Origin: Antedon mediterranea
Taxonomy: Eukaryota > Echinodermata > Crinoidea > Comatulida > Antedonidae
Direction of reading: 5' to 3'
DNA length: 64,000 nucleotides
Assembly: GCF_964355755.1 (NCBI RefSeq)
Contig: NC_092680.1
Location: 8,471,001-8,535,000, forward strand
The notes under the pieces are model-generated. The model had not been told where the DNA came from. It worked only from the letters and a program-made list of their open reading frames with translations, and did no database searches. Each line of letters opens with the position of its first letter. Position 1 is the first letter of the stretch. This document shows, in pieces, positions 45,491-58,739 of the stretch. The position numbers were made by a program, and so were the translations under genes.

Positions 45491-46559
45491 GCATATCTTG
45501 TGTATAGAGACATAGTAACCAGTTATATCAACAGATAAACAATTACGATTTAATCAAAAACAAAATTTATTGCATAAAACTGTGAAAAAGAATTATTAAT
45601 TAATTAGATGTGAACTGAAATGTGTACCGTAAAGTTTATTATACAGTATTTCTATTATTATCAACACAAAGTCCTGAAGTTAACATGTAATAAAATTTGA
45701 AGCAGATTTTAACCCAACTTTATGATACAAACACTAGGCTAGAAGATATTACTCCATGTGGTTTTAAAATTGTCCTTTGCACAGTTAATATATATTAAAA
45801 ATCAATAGTCATTTATTAGCCATACATTATATTAGCATAAATTACCGAAGCTTTGGTGAAATTTTGGTGAAATCATAATATTGATGATGACTATGGCCTG
45901 AAGAGAAACGATTTTTTTTTAAATTGAAAAGCCGCCCTGTTAATTAAATAGAATTAACTATATCTTCATTAGAATGCATGGGCTAGTCTATTATGCATTA
46001 GTGTTTGTGTATTTTGTTTCAAACTATGAAAAAATGTATTCTTCATTCCACTTTCACAGTTACACCCTGCCTAAAATTAAACATCTTAAGGCCATGGCAA
46101 ATGTTTGGTTCTTGGCCACCTTCTACACCACAGTTTCTTTAACACAATTACACCCTACCTGGTGTGTAAACAATGATTCTTTTTAAACTAAAAGTAACTA
46201 AAATTCAACTCCAATAAATTTGTTCTCCCATGTGTGACATTCTAATAATTTCATTGTATGTAAATAATCATTAAATGCATGCAATATGAAAATTCCATTT
46301 AATGACCTTTTGAAACCTTTTTTGTAGTATTTATAAGTTGTTTGCTAATTTTATAATATTATTTTAGAAATGTTGTGGTGATTTGTTTTGTTTTCAGCAA
46401 TGGGAGTGTATCATTGTGGTTTGGATTATTCATGTACATTTAACGTTTAGTGAATTCAAATTTATGAAGAATTAGAACAACTTGACTCTATTAAAGAAGT
46501 AATTTTTAGATATAAACCCTCCAGGTTATAGAATTTTATATTTATAATTTGAGACCGTT

Positions 46560-46850
46560 ATTACTTTGTCGGACTCGTATTTGAAATGTAATTATGTGAT
46601 ATTTTCGTCCTGAAGCTCTGTGTGTTTCAGTTTTCGTATATAAAACGAGCCGGTATTTGGCGGTCTCCGTCTCAATGTTGCAAGCCATCGACAAGTAGAG
46701 ATTCATCGCCGCAGGACCGAAACTCAAGCGTCGCTTCAGCAACGCTTTTCTTACGCTATGAGGCAGTAAGACTTGGATTTTTTGCGTTTAATTTCCGCAC
46801 TATACTACCTAGCGGTGAAGTCATTACTAACTTTACTTAGCTCAGTCAGT
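46560..46850 (+). other. Higher-GC block with a TATA-like tract; possible promoter or exon
   Basis: GTATATAAAACGAGCC at about 46,637 is a fair TATA box in a locally GC-richer block containing CGGTCTCCGTCTC and several CpGs. Open frames on both strands (72 and 66 residues) show no recognised domain. It may be a first exon, a promoter or an old repeat. Confidence 0.3.
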
Positions 46851-47944
46851 CTTAATGCAGCTCATATAGTATGTGCACGAAACTCATGCTAATATTATAC
46901 GGAGAAACAAGGTTACAAAAATATCGAAATGATTCTGTCTCTTTTCATTATTGTTTATACTCGATAGTTTTAACACAGATTGATAAAGTTACACCTTATG
47001 AGATCTCGAGAACAAAACGACAACTCACGACTAGAATGTGCTTTATTAAATCGCTTGGGCCGTAAACATATTATAAAAAAGCAAAATAAACTAGAAATGA
47101 AATTTCTTAAGCAGTTTGATTTTATCCTATAAAATATAACAGTAATGGTACTTCGTTAAATTTGAAGTAAACATTAGGTGATAATTTTCAATGAAGAATT
47201 CATTCAATTTTTACATGAACAAAAGCACATTTGGTGAATTTCTATTATTTATTTCATATTTGAAATAATTTAGTATCTAGGAAATGTTGTTAAAACTCTT
47301 GTTTCCTTGTATAGTTCAGTTGGTACAGAGTAGCTTTTCACAATTAATCGACCACGAAAAAAACCTGTAGGCCTATAACTATAACTATAACTATATCTTT
47401 GTTTTTGTTCTATGAGCTGTTAGATTAAGATTTTTTTTCTCTCTCTCTCTTCTTCTATGGATATAATATTATGTCACCATGATATTCCGAAATAAAAAGA
47501 TAAATGAAAATGAAATAACTATAATACAGACTACTGACGGAAATATCAGTTTTATTTAAATAATTGTCGATTAAAGTTTATTTTTATATAACGAGTGGTG
47601 GAAATAGTTTTTTTAAGAACGTCTATGAAAGTTTTTTTTAACTCTATGATGTCAACAAATATACAAATAATAACAGAAACATCTCAAAATTAATAATAAT
47701 TTGAAATAATCGACACATTAATTGAATGAATCTTTTTGGTCCACGATGGGATTTGTTATGCGCTATCTGCACAATGAACTGAAATTGTTTATTTTTACTT
47801 TCTTATTCAATTTTTATTCAACAACAGGAAAGACTATAATATTATTAGAAATAAGACTTTATTTCATTTTCATATCACATCAATACATTTAAATATAATA
47901 TATACTGTAGGCCTATCTAATTTAAATTATAGGCCTAGACCCTG

Positions 47945-48642
47945 ATAAATTACCTTCCCAGGATCAAAATCAATGGTGAGACCATTTCAGAAGTTAAAAC
48001 TTACAAATATTTAGGTGTTGAAATTGACAATGAACTTAAATTTGATGTAAATAGTAGGTGCATATACAATAAATTACAAAAACGTCTCTTTTTTTCTACG
48101 CAAATTAAACTCTTTTAAAATTGACCGTACTATTTTACAACTTTTTATACTTCTATCTTAAACAGTGTAATTGGTTGTTGCTTAATATGTTATTATGGTA
48201 ATTCACCTTTTAAAGAGAGACTTTTACTTAATAAAATAGTTAAACAAGGCAGTAGAATTGTAGGCTCTGAACAAATTCTACCTGAAGTTTTATATAAGGA
48301 ATTAGTAATTAAAAAATTACAAATTATTTTAAAAGACCATGCTCACCCTCTGCAATATAAATTTAACAAAATTCAACGTAGTGACAGACTCCTTCAAAGA
48401 AAAATTAAAACAATTCATTCGTCCCTGCTGCAATACGATTTTATAATAAATGCGCTAGTTGTATTTATTGTAGTATTTTAATCGACATTTTAGGATTTTA
48501 TATTTAAATTTTGTATGGTTTTTATATCGTATTTTATATATTTTATGTACTGTATCCATTTTATATTTGTATGTACTGTATTTTGAAAAGGCCAACAGAG
48601 TTGGGGATAATAAAGTTGTTTTTATTGAATTGAATTGAATAG
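47945..48642 (+). pseudogene. 5'-truncated CR1/L2-like LINE: reverse-transcriptase end and 3' tail
   Basis: Across frames: LPRIKINGETISEVKTYKYL with GVEIDNELKF (thumb boundary), then KLQKRLFF, SFKIDRTILQLFY, VIGCCLICYYGNSPF, NKIVKQGSRIVG and a short remainder. The 3' end is AATAAAGTTGTTTTTATTGA followed by TTGAA repeats. Frameshifts show it is inactive. Truncation at the 5' end is usual for LINE insertions. Confidence 0.85.
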
Positions 48643-48649
48643 CTATGAA

Positions 48650-51600
48650 AAATGAAATTACATTCTTCCCTGCTTAGGCCTATAGTTAACATTTTTCAAA
48701 ATATCATTATAACTTATTTTAATTATTCATTTTGGGTGAATGTAAGCATTTATATGTATAACACTCAGTTATCATTGTTCTACATGTTTCATCAAGTATT
48801 CAAGACGAGAAAACTTTACTAATATATTCTAGCAAAACAAGGTTAGTACTTGGGGTCATTAAAAAGTTACTTTCCCCAGAAGGCTTTTTGAATGGCTTGG
48901 AATACGTTTCTAAATCGAAATCAACATTGACGAAGCCTCGCTATCAAAATGACCGGCTAGCATTTTCAATAACTGTATTGTAATGATTAAGTGAAGTGCA
49001 AAAAAGGGTCAACTATCAATAAAGAAAAGGATAACTAGTGTTTTAATAAAGCTTTCCGATTTTATATTAGAAGGCTAACATGTTGTGTTTACAAACATGG
49101 TGTATATTAATATTGTCTTCAACTGTGCTAATGTGCATCTGTCCTCGATTTGTCTTCAGTAAGTGAAATCTAAAATGCCATTTTTCACTATTGCCTCGTT
49201 ACACTAATTTTAACCTGAAGGCGCGGTCATCTAACGTGGCCTATATCTGGAAACTGGGGAGATGTGAAAGTCTCGTCTTCGTTTATCTTTGAAGTTTAAA
49301 AGTTTCTTTTTTTATCAAGTTTTAAAGCGGAAGAGATTATAATAAGATGTTCGCTGTTTGTTTTTTTATTCAAAAACATTGAACAATGGTCCCTATACAA
49401 GATGTTTGGTTATGATTTTGTAAAAAATAATATAGTTGATACTGTAAATAAATAGACTTTTAATTGTATGCATAGGCCTAATCATTATTATTATTATTAT
49501 AAATAATAACGATATGAGGCATGGCGTCACAAAATCGCCTCATTATGTATTCAGTAATTATTTATATTTAATATTACTAATTGTATATTATTTATTAACA
49601 TTTGATTATCAATTTGTGTTTTTAAAACTTATAAATATAAATGCTTAGTTGTTATCGTTAAATTATAAATGACAAAATACTATTTCTATTTTGAACTAAG
49701 CTTTTAATTTACATTTTAAACTAATAATATAAACACTTTTTGATCTGGATAACAATTCAAGATATTTATCATAATTACGTAATTGAAAATGTATAATAGG
49801 CCTATAGTTTTAATTTCGAATCAATTGTTTGTCATTCAGGATAAAATAAGTACAAATCGTACGAATTATTCCTACTAACCAAGTTCCGACCTATTCAATT
49901 GGACTCATTTCCTATCTAAATAACATTTATTCCGTTAATCAACGAATAATAGCATACCATCAAACCGCTTTTTATATCAAGTATATTTTCGACCTTAAAA
50001 TCAACCTCTCTTGCTACATAAGAAATGAGTACTATAAATGTTTTATCGATAATTATTAGAATATTTTTCAGTTCGTCGATTTAATCATTTTTGCCCTCTT
50101 AAAAATTCGTCTGATTTGCAAAATCAAAACATAATGGTTCAAGGCATGTTCTTCAAAGTATTTCATTAATTAATTTTATATTATTTAAAAGCTAACAAAT
50201 TAAGGAAAAACACCCTGGGATGAATAAAAGAATTTCCCATGGATACAATTAGTTACGTCTAATGTACTTTACATCAACAAACTGCAGAATAATTTCGTCG
50301 ATACTACATGGATTGTGTAGGCATTTCATTGCGATTTGCCTTCAGGTTTCCTTCATGTTCTTTACATGTAAGTAGCGAATAATATATTTATTTTATGCTA
50401 AGCTTTTACTTTATCAACGATAGATACTGTTTAGTTCTTGTATATTGTTTGTAACTTTCTTTGTAAACTATATAGTATTATTGTTTTGTAATAATGAGTT
50501 AATAATAGTGTTATTTTCTACAGTATTACCTCATCGTATTGTTTAGGCCTAAAAGATGGTTTATTAAAAATGCATATCGTTTTGTAAATTGTTGCGTTTG
50601 GTAATAATGTGATCATACCTGCATTATATAATGTCTACAATAATCATATAATGTTTGTAAATCCTTCAAAATATTAATAAGAGTATGCATGATGAGTATC
50701 GTAGGCCCAACTAATGTACAGACACAACCGGTCGGTTGGAGAAAAAGCCTTGTGGGACCCTATAATAATATACGCCGCATTGAATACGTTATACTGGAGA
50801 GGTTTGTATATTTCGTAGAGTATTAATGTGATGAATAATAAAAGAACATTAGGATATCAAAATGTTTGTAATTTATAAATTTTATTCATTTAAATAATTT
50901 TTGGGAAGAAACATTAACATTAAAAAACGAACCACTAATTTTAAAGAAAATAAATTATGAAAAAAAGCATGGATTGTCCCCCATTTTCCATCATTAGGTT
51001 GCTAGGGCTCAAATGTATAGCAATGTTTTTTAAATATCTTATTTTTTGGTCATCATGACATACTTCAGTTCGTCTTCTGTATATCGCATAGGATTGTTTC
51101 CTTGTCTATTGAAATAACAACGAATACATGCAAACTGTTATACAAGAAATATAAAAAATATACCCGGTATCTCTTTTTTTTTGTTTTGTTACAACAATGA
51201 TTATTGCCTCTATGATAATCTATCTTCGTAAGCGAATAAAATTATGTTATTAACGTATGTTGTGATTACGTTTGACATAATTTTAAACCATTTGGAACTG
51301 TAAAAAATAATAAGAAATTAAACTTTTAACCCTTAATTCTCATTTATACAGCAGTGTCTTAAAAAATCTCACAATTTTCTTTTTAAATAAAACGGTCATG
51401 TTCATGTTTTATTATTTCTTGTAATTTTAAGATTTTCTTTGGTAATAAACCAAACATTATATCGTTGATATTTTACAAATGATAACACATTATGATATTC
51501 TATTTAGAACGAAGTTTAGGTTAAATATATATTTTTGTTACGAATACTTCATGTTTTTAGTATCGTATTCATTAACTTTGGAATTGTGCATTTTTTACAT

Positions 51601-51900
51601 AGATTTGTTGAAAAATGGTAAAACAGTTATTCTTTTTTATTCGTTTTCTCAACAGGTGAGCATGTTATATATTCAGATATATTTAATTTGTATTAAAATT
51701 CATATTCACTTTGAAATGAGTAGAAATTAATGCTAATTACAAATAAAAGAATAAAAAGATCAACATTTAATAATTGGCGAATTATCTACGGAACCAATAC
51801 TTCGTTATTGATTAAACTTTATAATGATAATCAATCAATTATACAATTAAACATATAATCATTAGCAATATATTATTAGTATCATCATCATCATTGTTAT
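48650..51900. other. Gene-poor AT-rich DNA
   Basis: No exon, RNA gene or complete repeat is recognisable. Scattered TAGGCCTA words and short ATT runs only. The 83-residue frame near 51.5-51.7 kb is A/T-driven and has no family resemblance. Confidence 0.5.
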
Positions 51901-51919
51901 CATCATTAAATCAGTGATA

Positions 51920-52510
51920 TAAAGGCAGGCGGCAATGATCCATTACCGCTGCAATTAGAGAGTGCACTTGTTCCGTTTGTTTACGTGTGAATCAACAGGC
52001 TTGTACATTCATAATAATACGTAATTCCTATTTAATTCTTTCGTTTACTAATGAGAAAAGTGCTTTGCTTGCGTCCATTCGGCATCAGTACTCAACCTAA
52101 ACAGTTCATTAAATCAGTTGTCGGAGAAATAGATTATAGCTTTTAGAAACGAATAATTGCGGTCTCTCAACATATTTACATCAACTAGACGGTCATCGAA
52201 AGGTTGTTTTCATTAGTAATACTGAAGCTCTTCGCACTGACAGTTCAGCATGCAAGACCAAAACGAATTAACGGCATTTCCGTCTTTGGTCGACGATGTA
52301 AAGAGAGTAATCGAAAAATGCCGTTTCTATTATACGCAACTCGTCGCAAATAGCAATCTTTCTTTTGTTGTGTTCTACTAATTTAAAAGCTCTAACAAGC
52401 CGACCGAAGAAAGTGAATGCAATGAAGGTTGGCTGAAATAGATATTTCAACATAATGATGAATCGTCTTCATAACCTTGTATATCAAACCCGACTGAATC
52501 TGAAAATGAG
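51920..52510 (+). other. Block of mixed composition; possible conserved noncoding DNA or unrecognised exon
   Basis: Less A/T-skewed than its surroundings. It includes GGCGGCAATGATCCATTACC and GCTGCAATTAG. An ATG at 52,250 opens a 43-codon frame (MQDQNELTAFPSLVDDVKRV, then a hydrophobic end), and after one stop the same frame continues about 20 codons. I do not recognise the family. No splice context or start signal decides whether it is coding. Confidence 0.25.
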
Positions 52511-52519
52511 ATTCTAAAT

Positions 52520-55500
52520 GCTTTGAGAAATTTAATGAGTGGTATTTAGCTTAGTCTTTTAAGTGGTGCAATACAAAGCTACTATAAGCAGGTCTACGAT
52601 ATGGTTAATTATAAACACCGGTTATAATCAACATTATTTTTACTCTATATTAAAAAGAATATTATTTCTACTTTCTTCATCAGTTAGAAAACAACAATTT
52701 CTTAAACGTGTTTAAATTGTTTATTTATTTTTAAAGCATGAAATGTGTTAATGTTAATGTTTCGTGTTCTGTATTTTCCATTTATTTAAACGGCCTAACG
52801 ACAATTTTAATTGGTACTACAGTATTACTGATTTTGTATTATGGTTTTACCGGATCGCCTTCTATTTTGGTATCTCGACGACGACAGGCTCTGACATTTA
52901 ACCACAGACACTGTAGTTTGATATCGTTGCGAATGGTGGTGGGAAAGATTGTCATTTTTTCGCTGTTTTTATTGCAATATTCATCATATAATGTAAAGTA
53001 GGCCAAAGGCTAAAACCACAATATTCACGTAATTGATAGGGCATTATAAAAATACCATACTAATACATACATTTAACATTTTGAATTTTGATTAATAGGC
53101 TTATGTCGTATTGAGTATTTTACATTTTTACATTTTACCCTAAAATGTATAAATTATAATCAATACATAGATAGGCTCAAATTCAAATACCCAAATTTAG
53201 GTAGACTTTTACAGTACAGATGTACAGAAAAGCAATGAACAAGAATTTAAAAAAAAGTTGTTATAAACAAGAATATAAGCAATGATGGTTGTGGTTGAAG
53301 TAATTATTAATCACTTTAGTCCCATCTTTACCGATACTAAAATGTTGATTTTCAGCTCCTAGCTCATAATAACTATATTAAACTACAATTTAATTTTTAA
53401 GTTAAAATCATTGTCTGACCACGCCTCTAAATGTCCAAATCTGCTTACATCTAAGTATACGAGACAAGAACAAAGCAACAACACACACAATTAATTGTAT
53501 GTAAGGTTTTTATCACGTAAAAAGTTGGTTAGAACATCACACTCTAATTTGCTTGATCACTAACAGTTACACGAGAAGAGCCATACCAGCCTAAAAAGGC
53601 ACGCCTAGCTACTAAATTATTCTCGCGAATTAAGACATTTTGTAATTATAGGTTTTAATTTCTAAATCTAAATTGAGTGTACGAAGACACGTTGATACTA
53701 AATGTTGTTTGTTTGAGGTCTTTTGACGCAGTTAAAGTTATATACAATAACGTCACTTGGCTAATTTAAAAACAAAGGCATTAACATTGAAACAATAGAA
53801 AGTACCACCACTCGGGTTGACTATGTTTATTAGTGCAAAGAAGTACAATTGTTAAGTGGTCAGTCAGTGCATGGAGAAATAATATTTCTCCATGGTCAGT
53901 GTTATAAGGATAATAATATTATTGCACGCGTTATAAATTCTACAATGCATGATATGGGGGAATTGAAAATACAATTATAATACACAATGTTACACATTAT
54001 GTCAAAGGTCATCAATGCATTCTCCTTCAAAACTGATCAAGAACAAGCATACTCCTAATTACCAGTGATCGTGATGTGGCCACTGAAAGTAGTCACAGTG
54101 GGTAAAATGAGATAAAAGAGGTATTTTAAATTTTTCAATATTCCAAAACTAGTGGGAACTGATTTAGTTTGCAGAAGGTTCTATTCTCATTCATTGTTAG
54201 GATGTTGTACATCACAATAACTGTCTTGTTACTGTTGGTTATTAATTTGATGTCGATCTAATTATTAGTACAACCGTTTTAATATAATAATTTAGTCTGA
54301 TTATCAATGTACAGATATCTTGCGATATTCTTATTTTTTAAATTATATCCCACATATTTTATTTAAATTTGTCAACTTCCAATTAGTTAATATATCACAT
54401 TTGTCTTATCTTTATAGTTACTGGCAACATATTTCAATCGTTGACCTAATTAATTATTAATTGAATAGTTTTCAAATTATCAATGGCTACTAATATATTT
54501 TCATCTTACAATGTTCTTGTTTCTATTTTATCTTTATTTAAAATTGTAATGAATATACTTAAAACTTCATAACAAAGCAACACAGAATAATAATTAGCAG
54601 TGTTATTGTAAGTAAATAACGGTTTGTTAGATTTGGTCACTGATATAGTAAAAGTCACGATTCCACTATTTAGGAGTGCCATGTAAAAATGGAAAAAACA
54701 CGGATTCACACAAAACGGTTGGGCGGGATGGACAGGAATCAAAGACATTCGATTGGAAAGATAGTCACGTGATATCAAATGACTGATGAGGCTTTTAGCA
54801 AGTTGAAAATCGCCCGAAGATTATGATCACGTGATAGTAGAGGCACATTTGCAGTTGTGCTCAACTAATGAGACAAAAAAGAGGAAAGAAAATGAAAACT
54901 GACAGACAGTACTTAGCAGAAGGCCTATTGCAGTGGCTTCCATGACCGATACCACTAGCCCACTAAATTACAGATAATATAGACATGGTGTATGCCAGCC
55001 ACAAATCGAAGAAATAACCAACATAAAGACACCAAACAACATACGTTTGTTAGATATTATAGTATTGTGCATTTTATTTTAGGTTTGTTAAATTTATAGA
55101 TTTAATTATTACCACCCCATGCTTTGAGTACCAAATATATATGCATTTAATTATAGGCCTCACTTGCTCCTTATAGGCCTATAATAGCATTAGCCTATCA
55201 TAGGCGGATTCTGCAGTAAAGTGTCAAATTTATCACATGTGACAACTGCATGTTAAAGATATTTTAGGCTTACATAATGTAGGCCTGATTGTAGGCCTGG
55301 TTAATGAGAATTTAGTATGCGTTTTGACAAATAAAAACATTCATTTTTTATTTTTCAATAGGCCTATGCGTGCAAAGAAAAAATTATTTACAAAATGAGC
55401 ACTGATAATTATATAACACAAATGAATGAATGAATGCAGGAAATATGGCCGTATTTATTGCAAAAACAAATCTTGAACCTTAATAATAATAGAGATCATA

Positions 55501-58370
55501 CAGGGACATGTACTGTATTTACAATGACGAACGAATAAAAATATTCAGTCTCATTCTTCGCGATTTAAGGCGTTGGTACACAACGTATAAGATGAGATAC
55601 AACAGGCCTAAATTAAATTTACAAGTTCATAAGATAATACTGAGATTTTTTTCACTTAAGCCAAACTGTGTTGCATTTAAGAGATATCATATTGAAGGTT
55701 ACTTGTCAATTATGTAATTAAGCCAGTACTGACCACTATTATCATTTCAATTATTGTTTTTAAAGGCGTTAAGGTTTACCACTTACCACTAAAACTGAAA
55801 TTATTGTAGTGACACCAATATATTCATTAAACATTATACTTTAGTCACCCGGGGCTTTTAGTTGAATTAGGCGATTCGGAATGTGATCAATGTCTTTTGT
55901 CAAGCTAATTATTTCTGTATAGGAGGCCTATATATCTTAAAAGTGTATTCTGCAGTTTAATTTCCGTATGACATTTTTAGAAGAACAGTATAATCCCATC
56001 GAGACCAAAAAAAAGTGTTACTCTTTGTTGTCACCCATAAGCTCCATTGCTCTCTTGTACATATACAAAAATGTATTTAAACAACTTTACTAACACAAAC
56101 GAGACATTGAATTTATATACAAAAAGTTTTATTTTTTATATTGTTTTATACGGCTATAAAATGATCACGATATTACACTTTTAATAACCATATTTTTAGA
56201 AGAGCATTAAAGCATAACGATCGGTGTAATTTAATAATGTTGTATATACCAACACTGGCGGTACAAGAATTTCACATTGTATTGGTAGAAAATGTACTAA
56301 AATGAAATTCGTTGATGAAAATTTGAAGCATATCAGTATTTGTAATTGCGAATAATAGAAAATACGTAATTTTTCGATTTTTCACTCATTTCTGTTTTTA
56401 AATTTTATTACTGATAATATTATTAATATATTAATTTACAACATTTTTTCGCCATTTCCGAAAAAAGGGGTGATATTTTCTTTAAAAAATAAAATTTAAC
56501 AATTTAGGAACAGTGGAAATGAAATGTTTATATAGGCCTATTCATGTCATATAAAGATATTGTTCGAAAGATGTTATCTTTACTATGTTTCTTCAATTTG
56601 GTAACTGAATTGTTTTGACTCTCAGGATATTCCATGTTTACATCCTTCATTTACTTTTTATAATTTTGACTTCCTTTCCATTTTCTATTATTCGTTGCTG
56701 CTCCTCAAACACCACTATACATTTTTGCTTGAAAAAAGTGAAATAAGGCTTTTCCTCAACCGAGACTTTTACTCTTTAGACCATTTCAAATCTTTTTTAG
56801 GAATATTTCTCAATTGTACGATTGCATTTTAAAAATGATATGCGTTCTCTGTTTAAATTTGAAAAGACGAAGGGGAAGTATAACCATGATGACTTTGGTA
56901 AGGAGCACACGCTGTAAGTAAACGGTATGTTGATTGTTTTGTAACCTTCAACTTAGTCTTGTTAGCATCTATATATATATAACTCTATATAGAACAATTC
57001 TTTATTTTAAATGTTTGGGATTGGGATGGTTTTTATAGAGACGAATAAATTAAAAAAATTGAAAAGAAAAAAAGTTTCCTGAAAGCAAAGAAACATGTAG
57101 GAGGCCTACAGGCAGTCCGTTTAATCTGATATACTTGTTTTTATTAGTAAGCACATCTAATAAAATTTCAATAACCAATTATGCAGATTATATTTCATTA
57201 ATACTAGCTTTGTTGAAATTGTATGTTCACATCTTTACAACAGTAAAGCAATTGTAATAAAACTATAGTACCAATGAACGCGTTTGCCGTGTGACGTCTA
57301 AGCTTATATAAAGTGTACGATATGTAGGCCTATTACTCTTATCATCATGTTCGCGCAAATTTGCCACCGCAGCGCACTTTTAATTGGAGGATGCAAGTAT
57401 GTTTTCATAAGAAATTTATCAAATATTAAGAAGAAACAACGCGCGCGTACAACATTTGCATCGTTGTTATCAATAATGAACGCTGACATCAATTTGTGAC
57501 AATGTTCATTATGTAAGTTATCAAAGAATTCTTTCAAATTCATAAACTTTAGAAAGCAATTCATGTCGATTACAAGTAGGGCAGACATAGCTTATCAAAA
57601 CAAACTTACCTTGTATCATTCCATTTGTTAAGGTTAGAGTAAAAACAATAACGAAGTTGACTGATACAAATCAAATGGTGGCCTATAAAGAGGAAACAAA
57701 GAATACTAATAAGTCAAAACTTAGGCCTATATATTATTGTCAGTTAAATAACTCGCGTTAAACACAATTACAATAGATTGATCAAATACAGTATAGTTAC
57801 GGTAAATTATAGCGAGTAGTTTATCGATAAAACCATTTTCTTAAGCGTATTTTCCAATCAACTTAAAATGGAAGTCCAAAATAATCCTTAATGAAATCAA
57901 AATAATTAATAAGTATGAACAAATTAACAAAACAGACATAATTAGCAATTCATTGTTCTAACTGAGTCATACTATAATACATTGTAGATAACATGTATCC
58001 ACAATCTCATATCAATCCTACATCCAACCATAGAGATAATATGATCAAACGGAAAGCCTAGCAATTAAATTCAGTGAATAAAGAATCATGGCGCAATAAT
58101 AAAGAAATAACAAATTATTAGAGTAAACTTTAAAGCATGATAAAATATTTTTGTTTCGTCTCAACAACTTCTTTTATCAACCCTTTTGGTTAGATAAACC
58201 TAAGAAAAACAACGATTTAAACTAACTGAATCGGCGCCTTGCGACCTACATCGGATTCTTGTTAAAACACACGAAATGCATCAGAAGCCAGATTTGATGT
58301 CATTGTTCGATAATGTTTTTCCACAGTAATAGAAATGTGAAGCAATTCATATTTATTTCATTAAGTCACA
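52520..58370. other. Gene-poor AT-rich DNA
   Basis: Nothing supported as a gene. Open frames of 60-94 residues (for example minus-strand 57,304-57,588 and 54,506-54,778) lack domains, splice context or codon bias. TAGGCCTA words cluster at about 55,140-55,350. Confidence 0.5.
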
Positions 58371-58379
58371 CAACTATCA

Positions 58380-58730
58380 TAGTGATAACTTCAATGATGC
58401 CGGCCGGTACAAACGCACCAACTACGCCAATTATTTTCCGCTCGGGGCTATCACTATATATGCTATGAAGATTCTAAGCGTAATAGTTTTGAAAATGGAG
58501 GCGGTTCTCGAAGCATTCTCTCTTAAATGATTTTTGACAAAACTACTTAGTTTTCACGTCATGGTAAAGAAAGATTCTGTGAGTTGGTTTTCGTTGCGTG
58601 TTTTCTTTGGTTAGCCGATTTCTTGCGGCGTTCTTAGCGGCTATTCCATTTGGGTACCGCAGTTGGTAAATAATGTTAGTTTTACGGCATGTAGGTAAGA
58701 GGGTAACACGCATTGCCTGCCCTTGGATAC
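58380..58730. other. Block of higher GC; possible regulatory element or exon
   Basis: Contains GATGCCGGCCGGTACAAACG, GGAGGCGGTTCTCGAAGC and GATTTCTTGCGGCGTTCTTA, standing out from AT-rich flanks. No open frame of note on either strand. Confidence 0.25.
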
Positions 58731-58739
58731 CTTAACGAG

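Noticed and set aside
47415-47460. CT-rich tract as a splice acceptor of a hidden exon
   Set aside because: No following open frame with recognisable protein and no donor; likely simple repeat.
52738-53001. 87-residue hydrophobic ORF as a membrane-protein exon
   Set aside because: No family resemblance, no splice context, and A/T-rich composition makes hydrophobic frames common by chance.
57304-57588. 94-residue minus-strand ORF in the gene desert
   Set aside because: No domain, weak codon character and no neighbouring exon.
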